NCBI GenBank assembly: GCA_012839345.1
Contig: DUNN01000022.1
Span: 62,001-126,000, forward strand
Reading direction: 5' to 3'
Origin: Clostridiales bacterium
GTDB taxonomy: Bacteria; Bacillota; Clostridia; Oscillospirales; Acutalibacteraceae
Length of the DNA: 64,000 nt
In this document: in pieces, positions 37,201-46,365 of the stretch
How positions within the stretch are numbered: the first letter of the stretch is position 1
Layout of the letters: each line of letters begins with the position of its first letter
Position numbers and translations under genes: made by a program
Notes under the pieces: model-generated
Told to the model about the DNA's origin: nothing
What the model saw: only the letters and a program-made list of their open reading frames with translations
The model's database searches: none

Positions 37201-37248
37201 AAGAGCCGGTTTCCGCATAAAAAACGGAACCGGCTCTCTTTTATTATT
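37201..37248 (+). terminator. Terminator after rex
   Basis: Stem AGAGCCGGTTTCCG / CGGAACCGGCTCT (one base unpaired) followed by CTTTTATT, 17 bases after the rex stop. Confidence 0.85.
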
Positions 37249-37256
37249 TCACAAAA

Positions 37257-37289
37257 TAAAACCCCGGTACACGCGCCGGGGTTTTGTTC
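37257..37289 (-). terminator. Terminator of the V-type ATPase operon
   Basis: Stem AAAACCCCGG / CCGGGGTTTT with an eight-base loop; reading leftward, ATTTTG follows. It sits directly at the end of ntpD and is convergent with the rex terminator. Confidence 0.88.
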
Positions 37290-37913
37290 TTAAGAATTGT
37301 TTTGATTGCTTTTCTGTTGTTTAATTACCTTTAAACGGGAGAACTCTTCACGATCCTTTTCTTCTAGAGCATCCGTAATGATTTTCACGGTCTGCTCAAA
37401 GCGGGGAATCATGATGTTGCGCAAAGCATTGGCGCGTTTTTGTGTCTTTTTAATGGCGTCGGCCAGACGATAAACACTGTTTTCTACTTCGGCAAGTTCC
37501 GCCGTCAGGCGTTTTACATCGTTAAATTTATTATATGCATTATCCAACTCAATGTTGGTTGACCTCAATCCAAAGGGAATCGGAATTTTGGACTCCTTCA
37601 GGGACACCATGGGAATTTCCACGCCCATAACGCTGCGGTAGGCCACGTTCAGGTTGTTGTCCAGCGGAACCGTAAGGGAAAGCTCCGCGCTGATTCCCAG
37701 CGTGATATTGGCTTTTTGAAGCGCAGCATAAGCTTCCTCATACGTATCGTCGATCTGGTTCTGTATGGTTGCAGCCCGGCCGATCAGTGCCATCATTTCC
37801 CGGATTAAGATATTGCGCTTGCGGTCCAACAGCTCAAAGCCTGTGCGGGACAGGGCAAGCGATTTTTTAGTTGCTAGCAGATTGCCTTTGGTTGGTACAA
37901 TCTGATTACCCAA
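37290..37913 (-). CDS. ntpD: V-type ATP synthase subunit D
   Basis: A 207-residue helical subunit that forms the central rotor shaft. The N-terminal coil (PTKGNLLATKKSLALSRTGFELLDRKRNILIREMM) is the family signature, and a second long helix near the C-terminus (RANALRNIMIPRFEQTVKII) completes the coiled coil. It begins at TTG 37913, eight bases after GGAGGAGGTG, with no ATG available. The last gene of the nine-gene ATPase operon, it lies 31 bases after ntpB and ends at the operon terminator. Confidence 0.95.
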   Translation of the reverse strand: MGNQIVPTKGNLLATKKSLALSRTGFELLDRKRNILIREMMALIGRAATIQNQIDDTYEEAYAALQKANITLGISAELSLTVPLDNNLNVAYRSVMGVEIPMVSLKESKIPIPFGLRSTNIELDNAYNKFNDVKRLTAELAEVENSVYRLADAIKKTQKRANALRNIMIPRFEQTVKIITDALEEKDREEFSRLKVIKQQKSNQNNS

Positions 37914-37944
37914 GGCGGGTCACCTCCTCCGGTACGGAGCGGAA

Positions 37945-39405
37945 TCAAACCGGCTCATCACTTTCGGTGCTTTCGTTCGGTTCCGCGTCTATGCTATTTT
38001 GGGACTTTTCGCCGCTTTCCAGCTGCTGTTTGGCCTTTTCATAATACCGATCCAGTGTTTCGCTGTCCACACGATCCAGTTCCTCGCGGGGGAGGGTGGC
38101 AAGCAGCTGCCAGCCAAGGTCAAGGCTCTGGTCAATGGAGCGGTTCTCGTTTGCGCCTTGGTTGACAAACCGCGCCTCAAACCGTTTGCCGAACTCAATA
38201 TATTTCTTATCCGTTGGGGAGAGTTCCTCTTCACCGATAACAGAGGCAAGCGAACGGGCATCCATTACCTTTGCGTAAGAAGCAAACAGTTGGTTGGAAA
38301 CAGCGGCGTGGTCTGCACGGGTAAAGCCTTCGCCAATGCCGTCTTTCATCAGACGCGACAGGGAAGGAAGCACAGAAACCGGCGGATAAACTCCGGCGCT
38401 GTCAAGTGCGCGGTCCAGCACAATTTGGCCTTCTGTGATATAACCGGTCAAGTCTGGAACCGGGTGTGTAACATCGTCGTTTGGCATGGTCAGAATCGGA
38501 ATCTGCGTAACAGAGCCTTTCTTTCCCTTTACCATGCCCGCGCGTTCGTACAAAGAAGCAAGGTCAGAGTATAAATAACCCGGATAACCTTTTCTTCCTG
38601 GAATTTCACCCTTGGAAGAGCTGAATTCACGAAGTGCTTCCGCGTAGGAGGTCATATCCGTCATGATGACAAGAATATGCATGTCAAGCTCAAACGCAAG
38701 GTACTCTGCAACGGTCAGCGCGCAGCGCGGGGTCAGAATTCGTTCAATAATTGGGTCATTGGAAAGGTTCAGGAACATTACAACGCGCTGCAGGACGCCA
38801 GATTCCTCAAACGAACGGCGGAAGTATTCCGCAACGTCGTTCTTTACGCCCATGGCGGCGAATACAATAGCGAAGTTGTCGCCGTTTGCATCGCGAATCT
38901 TTGCCTGTCTGGCAATCTGAACGGCGAGCTCGTTGTGTTTCATACCGGAACCGGAGAAAATCGGCAGCTTCTGACCGCGAATCAGGGTCATCAACGTATC
39001 AATGGTTGAAATACCAGTATTGATGTAGTCCCTTGGGTAAACTCTGGAAACCGGGTTGATTGGCGTGCCGTTAATGTTGGCGCGTTTTGTCGGGAAAATG
39101 TCGCCCAGTCCGTCAATCGGCTTTCCGGCGCCGTTAAACACGCGTCCAAGAATTTCGGGGGACAGCGGCATTTCCATGGGATGACCCATCAGTCTTGTGC
39201 GGGTATTATTTAGAGAGATTCCGCGCGTGCCCTGAAACACCTGTACCACGACGCGGTTTCCATCCATTGCCACAATTCTGCCCTGGCGTACGGTTCCATC
39301 GTCCATGCGAATGTCGACCACCTCTTCAAACGAGGCGTTTTCCACATCGTCCAGCACGATTAGGGAACCGTTGATTTCTTTAACGCCGATATAATCAAGA
39401 ATCAT
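37945..39405 (-). CDS. ntpB: V-type ATP synthase subunit B
   Basis: A 486-residue non-catalytic nucleotide-binding subunit of the V1 head. The region that would be the P-loop reads [18 protein letters not shown], lacking a true GKT, as is normal for B. The arginine-finger region [19 protein letters not shown] and [20 protein letters not shown] are clear. The tail after residue 455 is an acidic extension ([20 protein letters not shown]). ATG 39405 ([10 protein letters not shown]) follows AAGGTGG; the frame upstream to 39480 lies in the gap after ntpA. Confidence 0.97.
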   Translation of the reverse strand: MILDYIGVKEINGSLIVLDDVENASFEEVVDIRMDDGTVRQGRIVAMDGNRVVVQVFQGTRGISLNNTRTRLMGHPMEMPLSPEILGRVFNGAGKPIDGLGDIFPTKRANINGTPINPVSRVYPRDYINTGISTIDTLMTLIRGQKLPIFSGSGMKHNELAVQIARQAKIRDANGDNFAIVFAAMGVKNDVAEYFRRSFEESGVLQRVVMFLNLSNDPIIERILTPRCALTVAEYLAFELDMHILVIMTDMTSYAEALREFSSSKGEIPGRKGYPGYLYSDLASLYERAGMVKGKKGSVTQIPILTMPNDDVTHPVPDLTGYITEGQIVLDRALDSAGVYPPVSVLPSLSRLMKDGIGEGFTRADHAAVSNQLFASYAKVMDARSLASVIGEEELSPTDKKYIEFGKRFEARFVNQGANENRSIDQSLDLGWQLLATLPREELDRVDSETLDRYYEKAKQQLESGEKSQNSIDAEPNESTESDEPV

Positions 39406-39510
39406 GGTGTAACCACCTTCTTCACTAATTTGATTTACACGGATCTTCCTTGAAACGGTCTTTAACGAAGAACATCTCAAGGAAAATCAGTATTCTGTCC
39501 GAAAACGGAC

Positions 39511-41271
39511 TCAGGCAGACATGATCCCCGCAAGGGCCGAATCGATCTCTGCAATATAATCGTTAAACAGTTCCAGCTTGTTGTTCGGAATATCGTATTT
39601 CATCTTTACCAGCTTGTCAAACAGACCGGTATTCATAATGCTTGAAATCGGTACGTTGGCAGCAATCAGCTGTTTGGACTTGCGGTACATGTGAAGAATA
39701 ACCTTCATCATCAGCTTCTGCTTTTCAAGCGGAACGAAGGTATCCTCCGCATGGAACGCATTCTGCTGGAGGAAACCGACACGGATCAGACGCGCGATTT
39801 CGATGACCAGCTTTTGGTCATCCGGCAGAACATCGGAGCCAATCAGCTTTACAATTTCCATCAGCTTGCTTTCTTCCTGCAGCAAACGATTGATTGATTT
39901 GCGGTATTTGATAAAATCTTCCCCAAGCTCCTTGGTGAACCACGGGTCAAGGTCCAGAAAATATTCGCTGTAGCTTTGTGTCCAGTTAATGGCCGGGTAA
40001 TGTCTGGCATAAGCCAGAGCCTTGTCCAGTGCCCAGAAGCAGCGGGTAAAGCGCTTTGTGTTCTGGGTAACCGGTTCGGAAAAGTCGGAACCGGCAGGGG
40101 AAACGGCACCGATGATGGTGATGGAACCATTGCTGCCGTTCAGGTTGTTTACCATACCTGCGCGTTCATAGAATTCGGAAAGGCGGCTCGGCAGATATGC
40201 CGGGAAGCCTTCTTCTGCGGGCATTTCTTCCAAACGGCCGGAAATTTCGCGAAGCGCTTCCGCCCAGCGGGAAGTGGAGTCTGCCATGATGGCCACGTGG
40301 TAACCCATGTCGCGGTAATATTCCGCCAGCGTAATACCGGTGTAAATAGAAGCTTCACGCGCGGCAACAGGCATATTGCTCGTATTGGCAATTAGTACAG
40401 TGCGGTCGGTCATCGGCCGGCCGGATTTCGGGTCGATCAGCTCGGCAAATTCGTCCAGAACCTGGCTCATTTCGTTGCCGCGTTCACCGCAGCCAACGTA
40501 GACAATAATATCTGCGTCGCACCACTTTGCCAACTGATGCTGCGTCATAGTTTTACCGGTACCGAATCCGCCAGGAATGGCGGCTGTACCGCCTTTGGCA
40601 ATAGGGAAGAGGGTATCGATAATACGCTGACCGGTAATCAGCGGAATGGTCGTCTGCAAACGTTCGCTGACCGGACGGGGCGTACGAATCGGCCAGCGCT
40701 GGCACAGCGATAGCGGATGAATTTTGCCCTTTTCGTCTTTCAGTTCTACAATGGTATCGTTTACATGGTATTTGCCGTTTTCTGCAATTTTGGTGACAAC
40801 ACCGGAAATCTTTGGCGGAACCATGCATTTATGCTTGATAATCGTCGTTTCCGGGCATTCCGCGTAAATATCGCCGCCCTTTAGCGTATCACCGACTTTT
40901 ACCGTAATGGTAACATCCCATTCCCTGGACTCGTCCAGCGGAGAAACACTGCTTCCGCGTGAAATGAACGAGCCGGATTCCTTGGCAATTTCCTTCAGAG
41001 GACGTTCGATACCATCAAAGATATTATCGATGATGCCGGGGCCAAGCGTGACGTTCATGGGGCTGCCCGTGCCGTAAACCGGTTCGCCCGGTTTCAGGCC
41101 GGTTGTTTCCTCATAGACCTGAATCGTTGTAAGTTTATCGGTCATGCCGATGACTTCACCGACCAGACGCTCCTTGCCGACGTACACCATTTCCATCATG
41201 GAGAAGTCGCGCGCGTTCTGTATGGTCACAACCGGTCCGTTAATGCCATATATCACATTCTGATTTTCCAT
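39511..41271 (-). CDS. ntpA: V-type ATP synthase catalytic subunit A
   Basis: A 586-residue catalytic subunit. The P-loop is [17 protein letters not shown], the Walker B/catalytic Glu region is [12 protein letters not shown], and the non-homologous bulge (about residues 115-190) that separates A from F-type beta is present ([13 protein letters not shown]...[11 protein letters not shown]). The motif [32 protein letters not shown] completes the family signature. It hydrolyses or makes ATP in the A3B3 head. ATG 41271 is near a GAGATGA ribosome site. Confidence 0.98.
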   Translation of the reverse strand: MENQNVIYGINGPVVTIQNARDFSMMEMVYVGKERLVGEVIGMTDKLTTIQVYEETTGLKPGEPVYGTGSPMNVTLGPGIIDNIFDGIERPLKEIAKESGSFISRGSSVSPLDESREWDVTITVKVGDTLKGGDIYAECPETTIIKHKCMVPPKISGVVTKIAENGKYHVNDTIVELKDEKGKIHPLSLCQRWPIRTPRPVSERLQTTIPLITGQRIIDTLFPIAKGGTAAIPGGFGTGKTMTQHQLAKWCDADIIVYVGCGERGNEMSQVLDEFAELIDPKSGRPMTDRTVLIANTSNMPVAAREASIYTGITLAEYYRDMGYHVAIMADSTSRWAEALREISGRLEEMPAEEGFPAYLPSRLSEFYERAGMVNNLNGSNGSITIIGAVSPAGSDFSEPVTQNTKRFTRCFWALDKALAYARHYPAINWTQSYSEYFLDLDPWFTKELGEDFIKYRKSINRLLQEESKLMEIVKLIGSDVLPDDQKLVIEIARLIRVGFLQQNAFHAEDTFVPLEKQKLMMKVILHMYRKSKQLIAANVPISSIMNTGLFDKLVKMKYDIPNNKLELFNDYIAEIDSALAGIMSA

Positions 41272-41303
41272 TTAATCATCTCCGATAAAAAGTGGACAGC
41301 GGC

Positions 41304-41900
41304 TCAGACCACAGTCATGCCGGAATTTTCCTCAAACCATTCGCGCTGATCCTCCAGCATGGAGTCCAGCGTTTCATCGGCCAAAATGCCGATTTCCGAA
41401 TTATAGGCACGAATGCCGCCAATTTTAATTCCGGGTTCGACTTTTATTGTACAGTCACTGCCGAAAGTGCTTTTTATCATTTCTTCGTACTTTTCATCTT
41501 CTTGTCTTATTTCAATCACTGTGCCGGGCCGATGGAGCTTTGCGGGCAGCTTTGCGGTGAATTTTTGAAGCAGCGCAGCGTACTCTTCTTTTTCTGTAAA
41601 CTGAATCAGCTGCTGCTTCGCTTTTTCAAACACCTCTGCAGTAATTCTTTTTCTCTGTTCCAGCAGTTCCCTGCGGCCGTCCATTTCGCGGCGGGCCATT
41701 TCTTTGGCGATTCCGTTGCGCATTTCGGACATTTCTTTGTGAATCAAACGGTAGGCTTCCGTCAGAGCCTCCACTTCGGCGTCTTCCAGTTCCTTTTGTT
41801 TGAATTCGGCGATTTCCTGCTCAATTTTCTTTCGCTGCTCTTCGGCGTAATGATTAATGGCAAGATTAAACTTATTTATTTTTTCTTCATTGTTCGCCAT
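41304..41900 (-). CDS. ntpE: V-type ATP synthase subunit E (peripheral stalk)
   Basis: A 198-residue stalk subunit. The first 110 residues form a long charged helix (EEQRKKIEQEIAEFKQKELEDAEVEAL), expected to pair with the small H/G-like subunit in the peripheral stalk; the C-terminal globular part has IKVEPGIKIGGIRAYNSEIGILADETLDSML, close to the family's C-terminal signature. ATG 41900 is seven bases after GGGGG; the nine codons before it lack a ribosome site. Confidence 0.93.
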   Translation of the reverse strand: MANNEEKINKFNLAINHYAEEQRKKIEQEIAEFKQKELEDAEVEALTEAYRLIHKEMSEMRNGIAKEMARREMDGRRELLEQRKRITAEVFEKAKQQLIQFTEKEEYAALLQKFTAKLPAKLHRPGTVIEIRQEDEKYEEMIKSTFGSDCTIKVEPGIKIGGIRAYNSEIGILADETLDSMLEDQREWFEENSGMTVV

Positions 41901-41932
41901 AGTGTAACCCCCGTTCCGCCATAACAAGCGGC

Positions 41933-42241
41933 CTAAATTTTAACCCCGATGGCCTCGCGGACATAGCGGGTGATGGAATCCTTCGTACGGCCGTTGCCGT
42001 GCCGGTCCGGGATTTCAACAATCAGCGGGCGCTTCTGGTTGAGTTTCAGCTGGTCAATCAGGTCCGGGCAAAGCTCCCGGAGGGTTTCCGTGATTAATAC
42101 CACAGCAACATCCTCGCGAGCCATTGCCTCTTTCAGCGCTTTTTGCACCTCGGCGGCTTCGTGAACCACAACCCCGTCAATGCCTGCCAGCCTCATGCCA
42201 ACTTGGGTATCCACATTATCGCTGATTAAATAAAAGCGCAT
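41933..42241 (-). CDS. ntpF: V-type ATP synthase subunit F
   Basis: A 102-residue subunit that binds the central shaft with D. Visible: MRFYLISDNVDTQVGMRLAGI at the start (the typical F-subunit phosphate-binding-like fold opening) and VAVVLITETLRELCPDLID in the middle. It is usually called subunit F (NtpG in Enterococcus naming). ATG 42241 follows GAGGTG at five bases; the GTG three codons earlier is part of that site. It lies between the K and E genes. Confidence 0.9.
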   Translation of the reverse strand: MRFYLISDNVDTQVGMRLAGIDGVVVHEAAEVQKALKEAMAREDVAVVLITETLRELCPDLIDQLKLNQKRPLIVEIPDRHGNGRTKDSITRYVREAIGVKI

Positions 42242-42265
42242 TTTATGCACCTCAGCTTTCAGCGG

Positions 42266-42718
42266 TCAGACTTTATTCAGAATCAGAATAGAGATCAGCA
42301 GGCCGTACAGTGCAATACCTTCGCCCAAAGCAACGAAAATCAAAGCTTTACCGAATGCTTTCGGATCCTCACTGGTGGCACCGATTGCTGCCGGAGCAGC
42401 TGCTGCAACCGCAATACCGCCGCCAAAACCTGCAAGACCGGTAACCAGAGCAGCCGCGATCAGGCCCATGCCCTTATTCCAGTCGGTGCCCTGTGCCTGC
42501 TGGGACTGTGTGGTGGCAGCAGCCGTGTTGGTGCCGCCGGTCGAAGTCGCGTTAGCAATGACAGGGGACGCGAACATAATTACACATACTGCCACAAACG
42601 CCAAAAGCTGAGTGACAACAGCACTTTGTTTCTTTGTCCCCTTTTTCACGGCACGAATGGCAAAAAATACGGAAACAGCAAGAAATGCAGCGGGAATGCA
42701 AAATAATACGAAATTCAT
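42266..42718 (-). CDS. ntpK: V-type ATP synthase subunit K (membrane rotor ring)
   Basis: A 150-residue rotor-ring proteolipid. The C-terminal half is a typical hairpin: AAALVTGLAGFGGGIAVAAAAPAAIGA, then SEDPKAFGKALIFVALGEGIALYGLLISIL, where the Glu in GEG is the ion-binding carboxylate. The N-terminal half has two further hydrophobic helices without an ion site, joined by an Ala/Thr/Gln-rich linker (about residues 55-80), a form often seen in Clostridia. Whether the ring moves H+ or Na+ is not clear; Gly rather than Ser/Thr follows the Glu. ATG 42718 follows GGAGG (the TTG at 42733 contains it). Confidence 0.93.
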   Translation of the reverse strand: MNFVLFCIPAAFLAVSVFFAIRAVKKGTKKQSAVVTQLLAFVAVCVIMFASPVIANATSTGGTNTAAATTQSQQAQGTDWNKGMGLIAAALVTGLAGFGGGIAVAAAAPAAIGATSEDPKAFGKALIFVALGEGIALYGLLISILILNKV

Positions 42719-42775
42719 AACATTAGCCTCCAAAAATTAAAAAATGAAATAGAAAGTATTAATTCGCGGCAGCGA

Positions 42776-44722
42776 TTACTGCTCCGCGTGAACAACAATG
42801 GGTTTAAACGGACGGCCGCTGCCTTCAAAGAAGCGGCTGAACATTTCATAAAACTCCAGCCTCAGTACCTGAATACCAACCAGCAGTCCTTCCAGTGCGG
42901 TCACAAATGCGTTGCCTATAATCAGAACAAGGACGTATCCGATACCGCTGCTCATTTCCGCAAGCGTAAACACCACCATCATCATGCCGGCGTGAACCAA
43001 AACGAACGCGCCCACACGGAGAAAGCTCATGGTGTTGGTTGCGTAACTCAGCAGGAATTCAAAGACTTCAAAAAAGTTCTGCATGATGAAGTCCCCCCAG
43101 CTCTTGGGTTTCCAGTCCGGGCTTCGTTCTACCAGTTTGCCGAGAACCTCGCGGAAAAACATGGCAAGAATCGGAACAATAATCAGGCAGATTACATATG
43201 CAGGGGTGACAATTTTCCAATTGAAAAGTGCCTGTCCGCCGAACCCGAAAATCAAGGATGTGTAAAAAATGAATCCGGCGATGCCGCTGGGCCCAAACAG
43301 CCCGTCTGCGTAATGCTTTCTTTTCAGAGAAGAGTAGATGTTGATCAGCATTGCACACATCACAAGGAAAATTCCGATTCCAACGGCGGAATAGATAATT
43401 CCCGTCGTGGTGGTCGGTTCCATGACCTCAATGGGTTTTGACTTCATGCCTAGCAGGTTGATGTAAAGCGGATCCAGTGCGTGTTCAAAACCGAACACCG
43501 AACCAAACAGAGTACCGAATACCGCGGCGGAAATCCCACACGGTACCAGAATCCTGCCAAGCGGCATTTTTTTCTTCTGCCACATCAGCCAACCGATTAG
43601 GGAAACGACCAGCCCTTGCCCTAAGTCGGCAAACATAATTCCGAATAGAATCATGTAAGTCAGGGATACGAACGGGGTCGGATCGACTTCGTCGTATGCG
43701 GGCAGGCCGTACATATCAACGTAAAACTCGAACGGACTGAACAATTTTCTGTTTTTGAGCTTGATTGGTGGGGAGTGCTCCAACTGTTCCTCTGCGCCCT
43801 CCACAGAATATTCAATGGATTCCACCTGGTCAAGCGCTTTGGTGAATTCTTGTTCCTTCTCTTTCGGAATCCAGCCGGTCAAAATAAAGTTCCCGTTATA
43901 CCGGGCAGCGTAACGGCGAATTCCAAAGTATACGGATTGCTCGGTCATCCACCAGTAAACCGTCTGAAAGGTCTTTTGGTTGGTTTTGAGCAGATCCTCA
44001 ATTTTTGCCTCTATGCTTTTGTGAAGAGCCTTTTCGTCGGCAAGTTTTCTGCGGTAATCTTCCAAAGCAGATTCCGGAGTGCCGGTCATTTCCGCCAGCC
44101 TAGTGCGTTCAAAATACAGGCTGGAAAAAATTCGGTCCACTTCGCTGACTTCACTGATTGGGGCAAAATAAACACCCCAGTAGTAGGAGTCGTCATTGGA
44201 ACTGGGGAAGAAGACTACATAGGGATTCTGCGTGTACGCGTTCAGTTTTTCAAAGCTTTCCTTGGGAAGAGAGCCAAAGCGAACCTTTATGTATTCGCAG
44301 GCATGCACTTCGTCCAGGTTTACATCCAAACCGACAAAATGGGAAATTTCATCGATTTGTTCGGAGTAAGCTTTAATGTTTTCCTCTGTCTTAGCCAGTT
44401 GGCGCTGCAAATCGGCATATTCGCCAGAAATGTACCGCGCGAAATTCCTCATTTCTTCTGGGCTCATCGTGGGCTGATCTTCTTTGGAATAGGGAATCAG
44501 TCCTGGCGCTTCGGATGGATCGGAAAGAATACCGTTTAGTTGCTGCAGCGGTTCTGCATAGGGATTTTCTTCATTTAGAGGAGAGAAATCCGAAGTGTCG
44601 GAGTAAAAGGAGAGCGCATTGTCGGGATGAAATACGCCGGACTTGCCGCAAAGCGCGGTAACCTCGTCCAAATCGGCCATTCGTCCAATAATACTGATGA
44701 CATCAATTTTTAAAACAGCCAA
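42776..44722 (-). CDS. ntpI: V-type ATP synthase subunit I (stator a-subunit)
   Basis: A 648-residue subunit with a cytoplasmic N-terminal half (coiled coil at about residues 85-120 and 215-250) and a membrane half of about seven to eight helices from residue 355 on, starting PFVSLTYMILFGIMFADLGQG. The arginine region FLRVGAFVLVHAGM and TALEGLLVGIQVLRLEFYEMFSRF are characteristic; they form the half-channels that pass ions to subunit K. TTG 44722 follows AAAGGAG at ten bases; no better start exists in frame. It starts seven bases after ntpC. Confidence 0.96.
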   Translation of the reverse strand: MAVLKIDVISIIGRMADLDEVTALCGKSGVFHPDNALSFYSDTSDFSPLNEENPYAEPLQQLNGILSDPSEAPGLIPYSKEDQPTMSPEEMRNFARYISGEYADLQRQLAKTEENIKAYSEQIDEISHFVGLDVNLDEVHACEYIKVRFGSLPKESFEKLNAYTQNPYVVFFPSSNDDSYYWGVYFAPISEVSEVDRIFSSLYFERTRLAEMTGTPESALEDYRRKLADEKALHKSIEAKIEDLLKTNQKTFQTVYWWMTEQSVYFGIRRYAARYNGNFILTGWIPKEKEQEFTKALDQVESIEYSVEGAEEQLEHSPPIKLKNRKLFSPFEFYVDMYGLPAYDEVDPTPFVSLTYMILFGIMFADLGQGLVVSLIGWLMWQKKKMPLGRILVPCGISAAVFGTLFGSVFGFEHALDPLYINLLGMKSKPIEVMEPTTTTGIIYSAVGIGIFLVMCAMLINIYSSLKRKHYADGLFGPSGIAGFIFYTSLIFGFGGQALFNWKIVTPAYVICLIIVPILAMFFREVLGKLVERSPDWKPKSWGDFIMQNFFEVFEFLLSYATNTMSFLRVGAFVLVHAGMMMVVFTLAEMSSGIGYVLVLIIGNAFVTALEGLLVGIQVLRLEFYEMFSRFFEGSGRPFKPIVVHAEQ

Positions 44723-44729
44723 CCATCAA

Positions 44730-45788
44730 TTACTCCTTTCTTCTATAATTCGGTATAATCAGCAACTTCAGGATTTCATCAGGTGGTAACTTGTAGCGCA
44801 CGCCTTCCACGATTGTGATAATATCGGTGCGTTCGCATTGTACCAAAAACAGATAGGACATCATTACAACAGCGGGATGTGTGGAAAAGTAAATGTTGTG
44901 ACGACAGATTTTGTAAAGCATCCGTTTTGGAATTTCATCGACATAGGAGTACGGAATATCCAGTGCTCGTCTGCCGATTTTCGTCCTGTGCATAATCTCT
45001 GAAATTTGCTGTTCGGTTTCAGCATCCACCATTTGCTTAATGGTAGCCGGGTCCAGCGACCCAAAGGGGAGAAGAGAACTTTGAATGAAGTCTGCACCGC
45101 ACTGATAGGATACTTTCATGCGAACAATGCGCGAATAATTGTCTAAATCAAGGTAGGAATCAAATATTTCGTGCAGTTCTTTTCGTGCTTCCCCTTTTGT
45201 GTAGTGATCGATTACTTCGTAAAGATTTCGATACAGATAACCATAAAGCGCGTTTTCAATTCCGGTAAAGTTGATTGGTACGTCCTTAACCGGTTTAAAC
45301 GGTTCCAAAATTTCCCGGTACGGGGTCCGGTCCAGCACTAGCAACAGGTCGTCATAACTTCGAATTTTGCTAAGTCTATCCATATCCATGCTGGCGTGGC
45401 GGCTGAGGTACATCGGCAGCTCGAAAAGGTATTCTTCCGGCTTGCCGGCATCTAACAGGATAAGAACGTGCAGAATCTGTTCGATTTCACTGTGCACCAA
45501 AAGATATTTCGCAAACCGTTCTCCCACCGTTATTTCGTAGCGGCATAGGGAATCGTAATCTTCAAACTGTTTCTGCTTTAGCTTTGCTTCCAACTGGCCG
45601 CGATGTACGGCATTTTCGTTGATACCGGCCAGCACCTGTTTGTAGTGGGTTTGATTTTTCAGGTAAAAGGCAACTTCACTGACGTTTTGACAGTTGAGCA
45701 GTTCTTTGTAGTCCTGTTCTGTCAGGCGTCTGCCATACATGGCGCGCGCTTTTGACAATATTGCATTGGATGCCAGGGTGGCAAGCAT
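44730..45788 (-). CDS. ntpC: V-type ATP synthase subunit C (d-type)
   Basis: A 352-residue subunit that couples the rotor ring to the central shaft. It is the AC39/d type with three repeated helical bundles (for example YGRRLTEQDYKELLNCQNVSEVAFYL and VKDVPINFTGIENALYGYLYRNLYEV). ATG 45788 is used; GTG codons 45791 and 45797 are possible, being close to TAGGAG. It overlaps or abuts the small stalk gene before it. Its place before I instead of after E is unusual compared with Enterococcus (I-K-E-C-F-A-B-D). Confidence 0.9.
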   Translation of the reverse strand: MLATLASNAILSKARAMYGRRLTEQDYKELLNCQNVSEVAFYLKNQTHYKQVLAGINENAVHRGQLEAKLKQKQFEDYDSLCRYEITVGERFAKYLLVHSEIEQILHVLILLDAGKPEEYLFELPMYLSRHASMDMDRLSKIRSYDDLLLVLDRTPYREILEPFKPVKDVPINFTGIENALYGYLYRNLYEVIDHYTKGEARKELHEIFDSYLDLDNYSRIVRMKVSYQCGADFIQSSLLPFGSLDPATIKQMVDAETEQQISEIMHRTKIGRRALDIPYSYVDEIPKRMLYKICRHNIYFSTHPAVVMMSYLFLVQCERTDIITIVEGVRYKLPPDEILKLLIIPNYRRKE

Positions 45789-45793
45789 CACAA

Positions 45794-46105
45794 TCACTCT
45801 CCTATCACTCTAGAAACGATTGCCTTAACCCAAGTGTCCCCCTTTTCTTGATAAAGCTGATCCATTTTCTGAGCAAGTTCTGCGTTTTTCTTTTTCTTGA
45901 TTTCCCAATTTTCCTCCGCGGCGGCACGCTCCTGCGGTTCATTTAGGGCAATCCGCTTTCTGGCTCGTTCCAGATATTCGTTACGAATCTGCTCTCGTTT
46001 CCCAACGACTTCTTTTTCGGAATTTATTTTTTCTATTTGGGCGGCATTCGTAATTTCTCTGGCTTTTTTGTCCATATCAACGATTTGCTTTAATAAATCC
46101 TGCAT
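45794..46105 (-). CDS. V-type ATPase peripheral-stalk small subunit (H/G-like)
   Basis: A 103-residue, strongly charged coiled-coil protein (KQIVDMDKKAREITNAAQIEKINSEKEVVGKREQI...) that fits the size and pattern of the small peripheral-stalk subunit (AhaH, NtpF or G-like) that pairs with E. Sequence similarity between such subunits is low, so the assignment rests on position and composition. It is first in the operon. ATG 46105 follows AAGGAGGT. Confidence 0.8.
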   Translation of the reverse strand: MQDLLKQIVDMDKKAREITNAAQIEKINSEKEVVGKREQIRNEYLERARKRIALNEPQERAAAEENWEIKKKKNAELAQKMDQLYQEKGDTWVKAIVSRVIGE

Positions 46106-46161
46106 TGATCACCGCACCTCCTTATTTACTTTTTGTTGTTTTGCCTTAATGGCGATACCAT

Positions 46162-46190
46162 ATTATAAGACCGCAAATTTTAATTTACAA
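46162..46190 (-). promoter_or_regulatory. Sigma-A promoter for the V-type ATPase operon
   Basis: Reading leftward: TTGTAA (46190-46185), a 17-base spacer and TATAAT (46167-46162), about 55 bases before the first gene. Its -35 overlaps the arm of the nested inverted repeat at 46187-46259. Confidence 0.8.
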
Positions 46191-46259
46191 GTGAAAAACT
46201 GTGCAACGAAATCAAAAAAACAAATTTGTTTTTAGGAAGGTTGCCAATTTTTCACTTGT
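46187..46259. repeat. Nested inverted repeat upstream of the V-type ATPase operon
   Basis: Outer arms ACAAGTGAAAAA (46187-46198) and TTTTTCACTTGT (46248-46259) pair perfectly; inside, GCAAC (46203-46207) pairs with GTTGC (46240-46244), and the core AAAAACAAATTTGTTTTT (46216-46233) is an 18-base palindrome. The element lies after the leftward PFL gene and over the -35 of the ATPase promoter. As RNA it would be a tall stem-loop followed by an AT-rich region; it may end PFL transcripts, act as an operator, or both. Confidence 0.65.
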
Positions 46260-46365
46260 GTCATAAAAAGTTTTAAATATACTATATATGGTATATTACA
46301 CTTTGACCAAAAACTATATTTTCATTTATTTATCGGCTGAAAAGGAAAACAATTAACAGCTTTCT

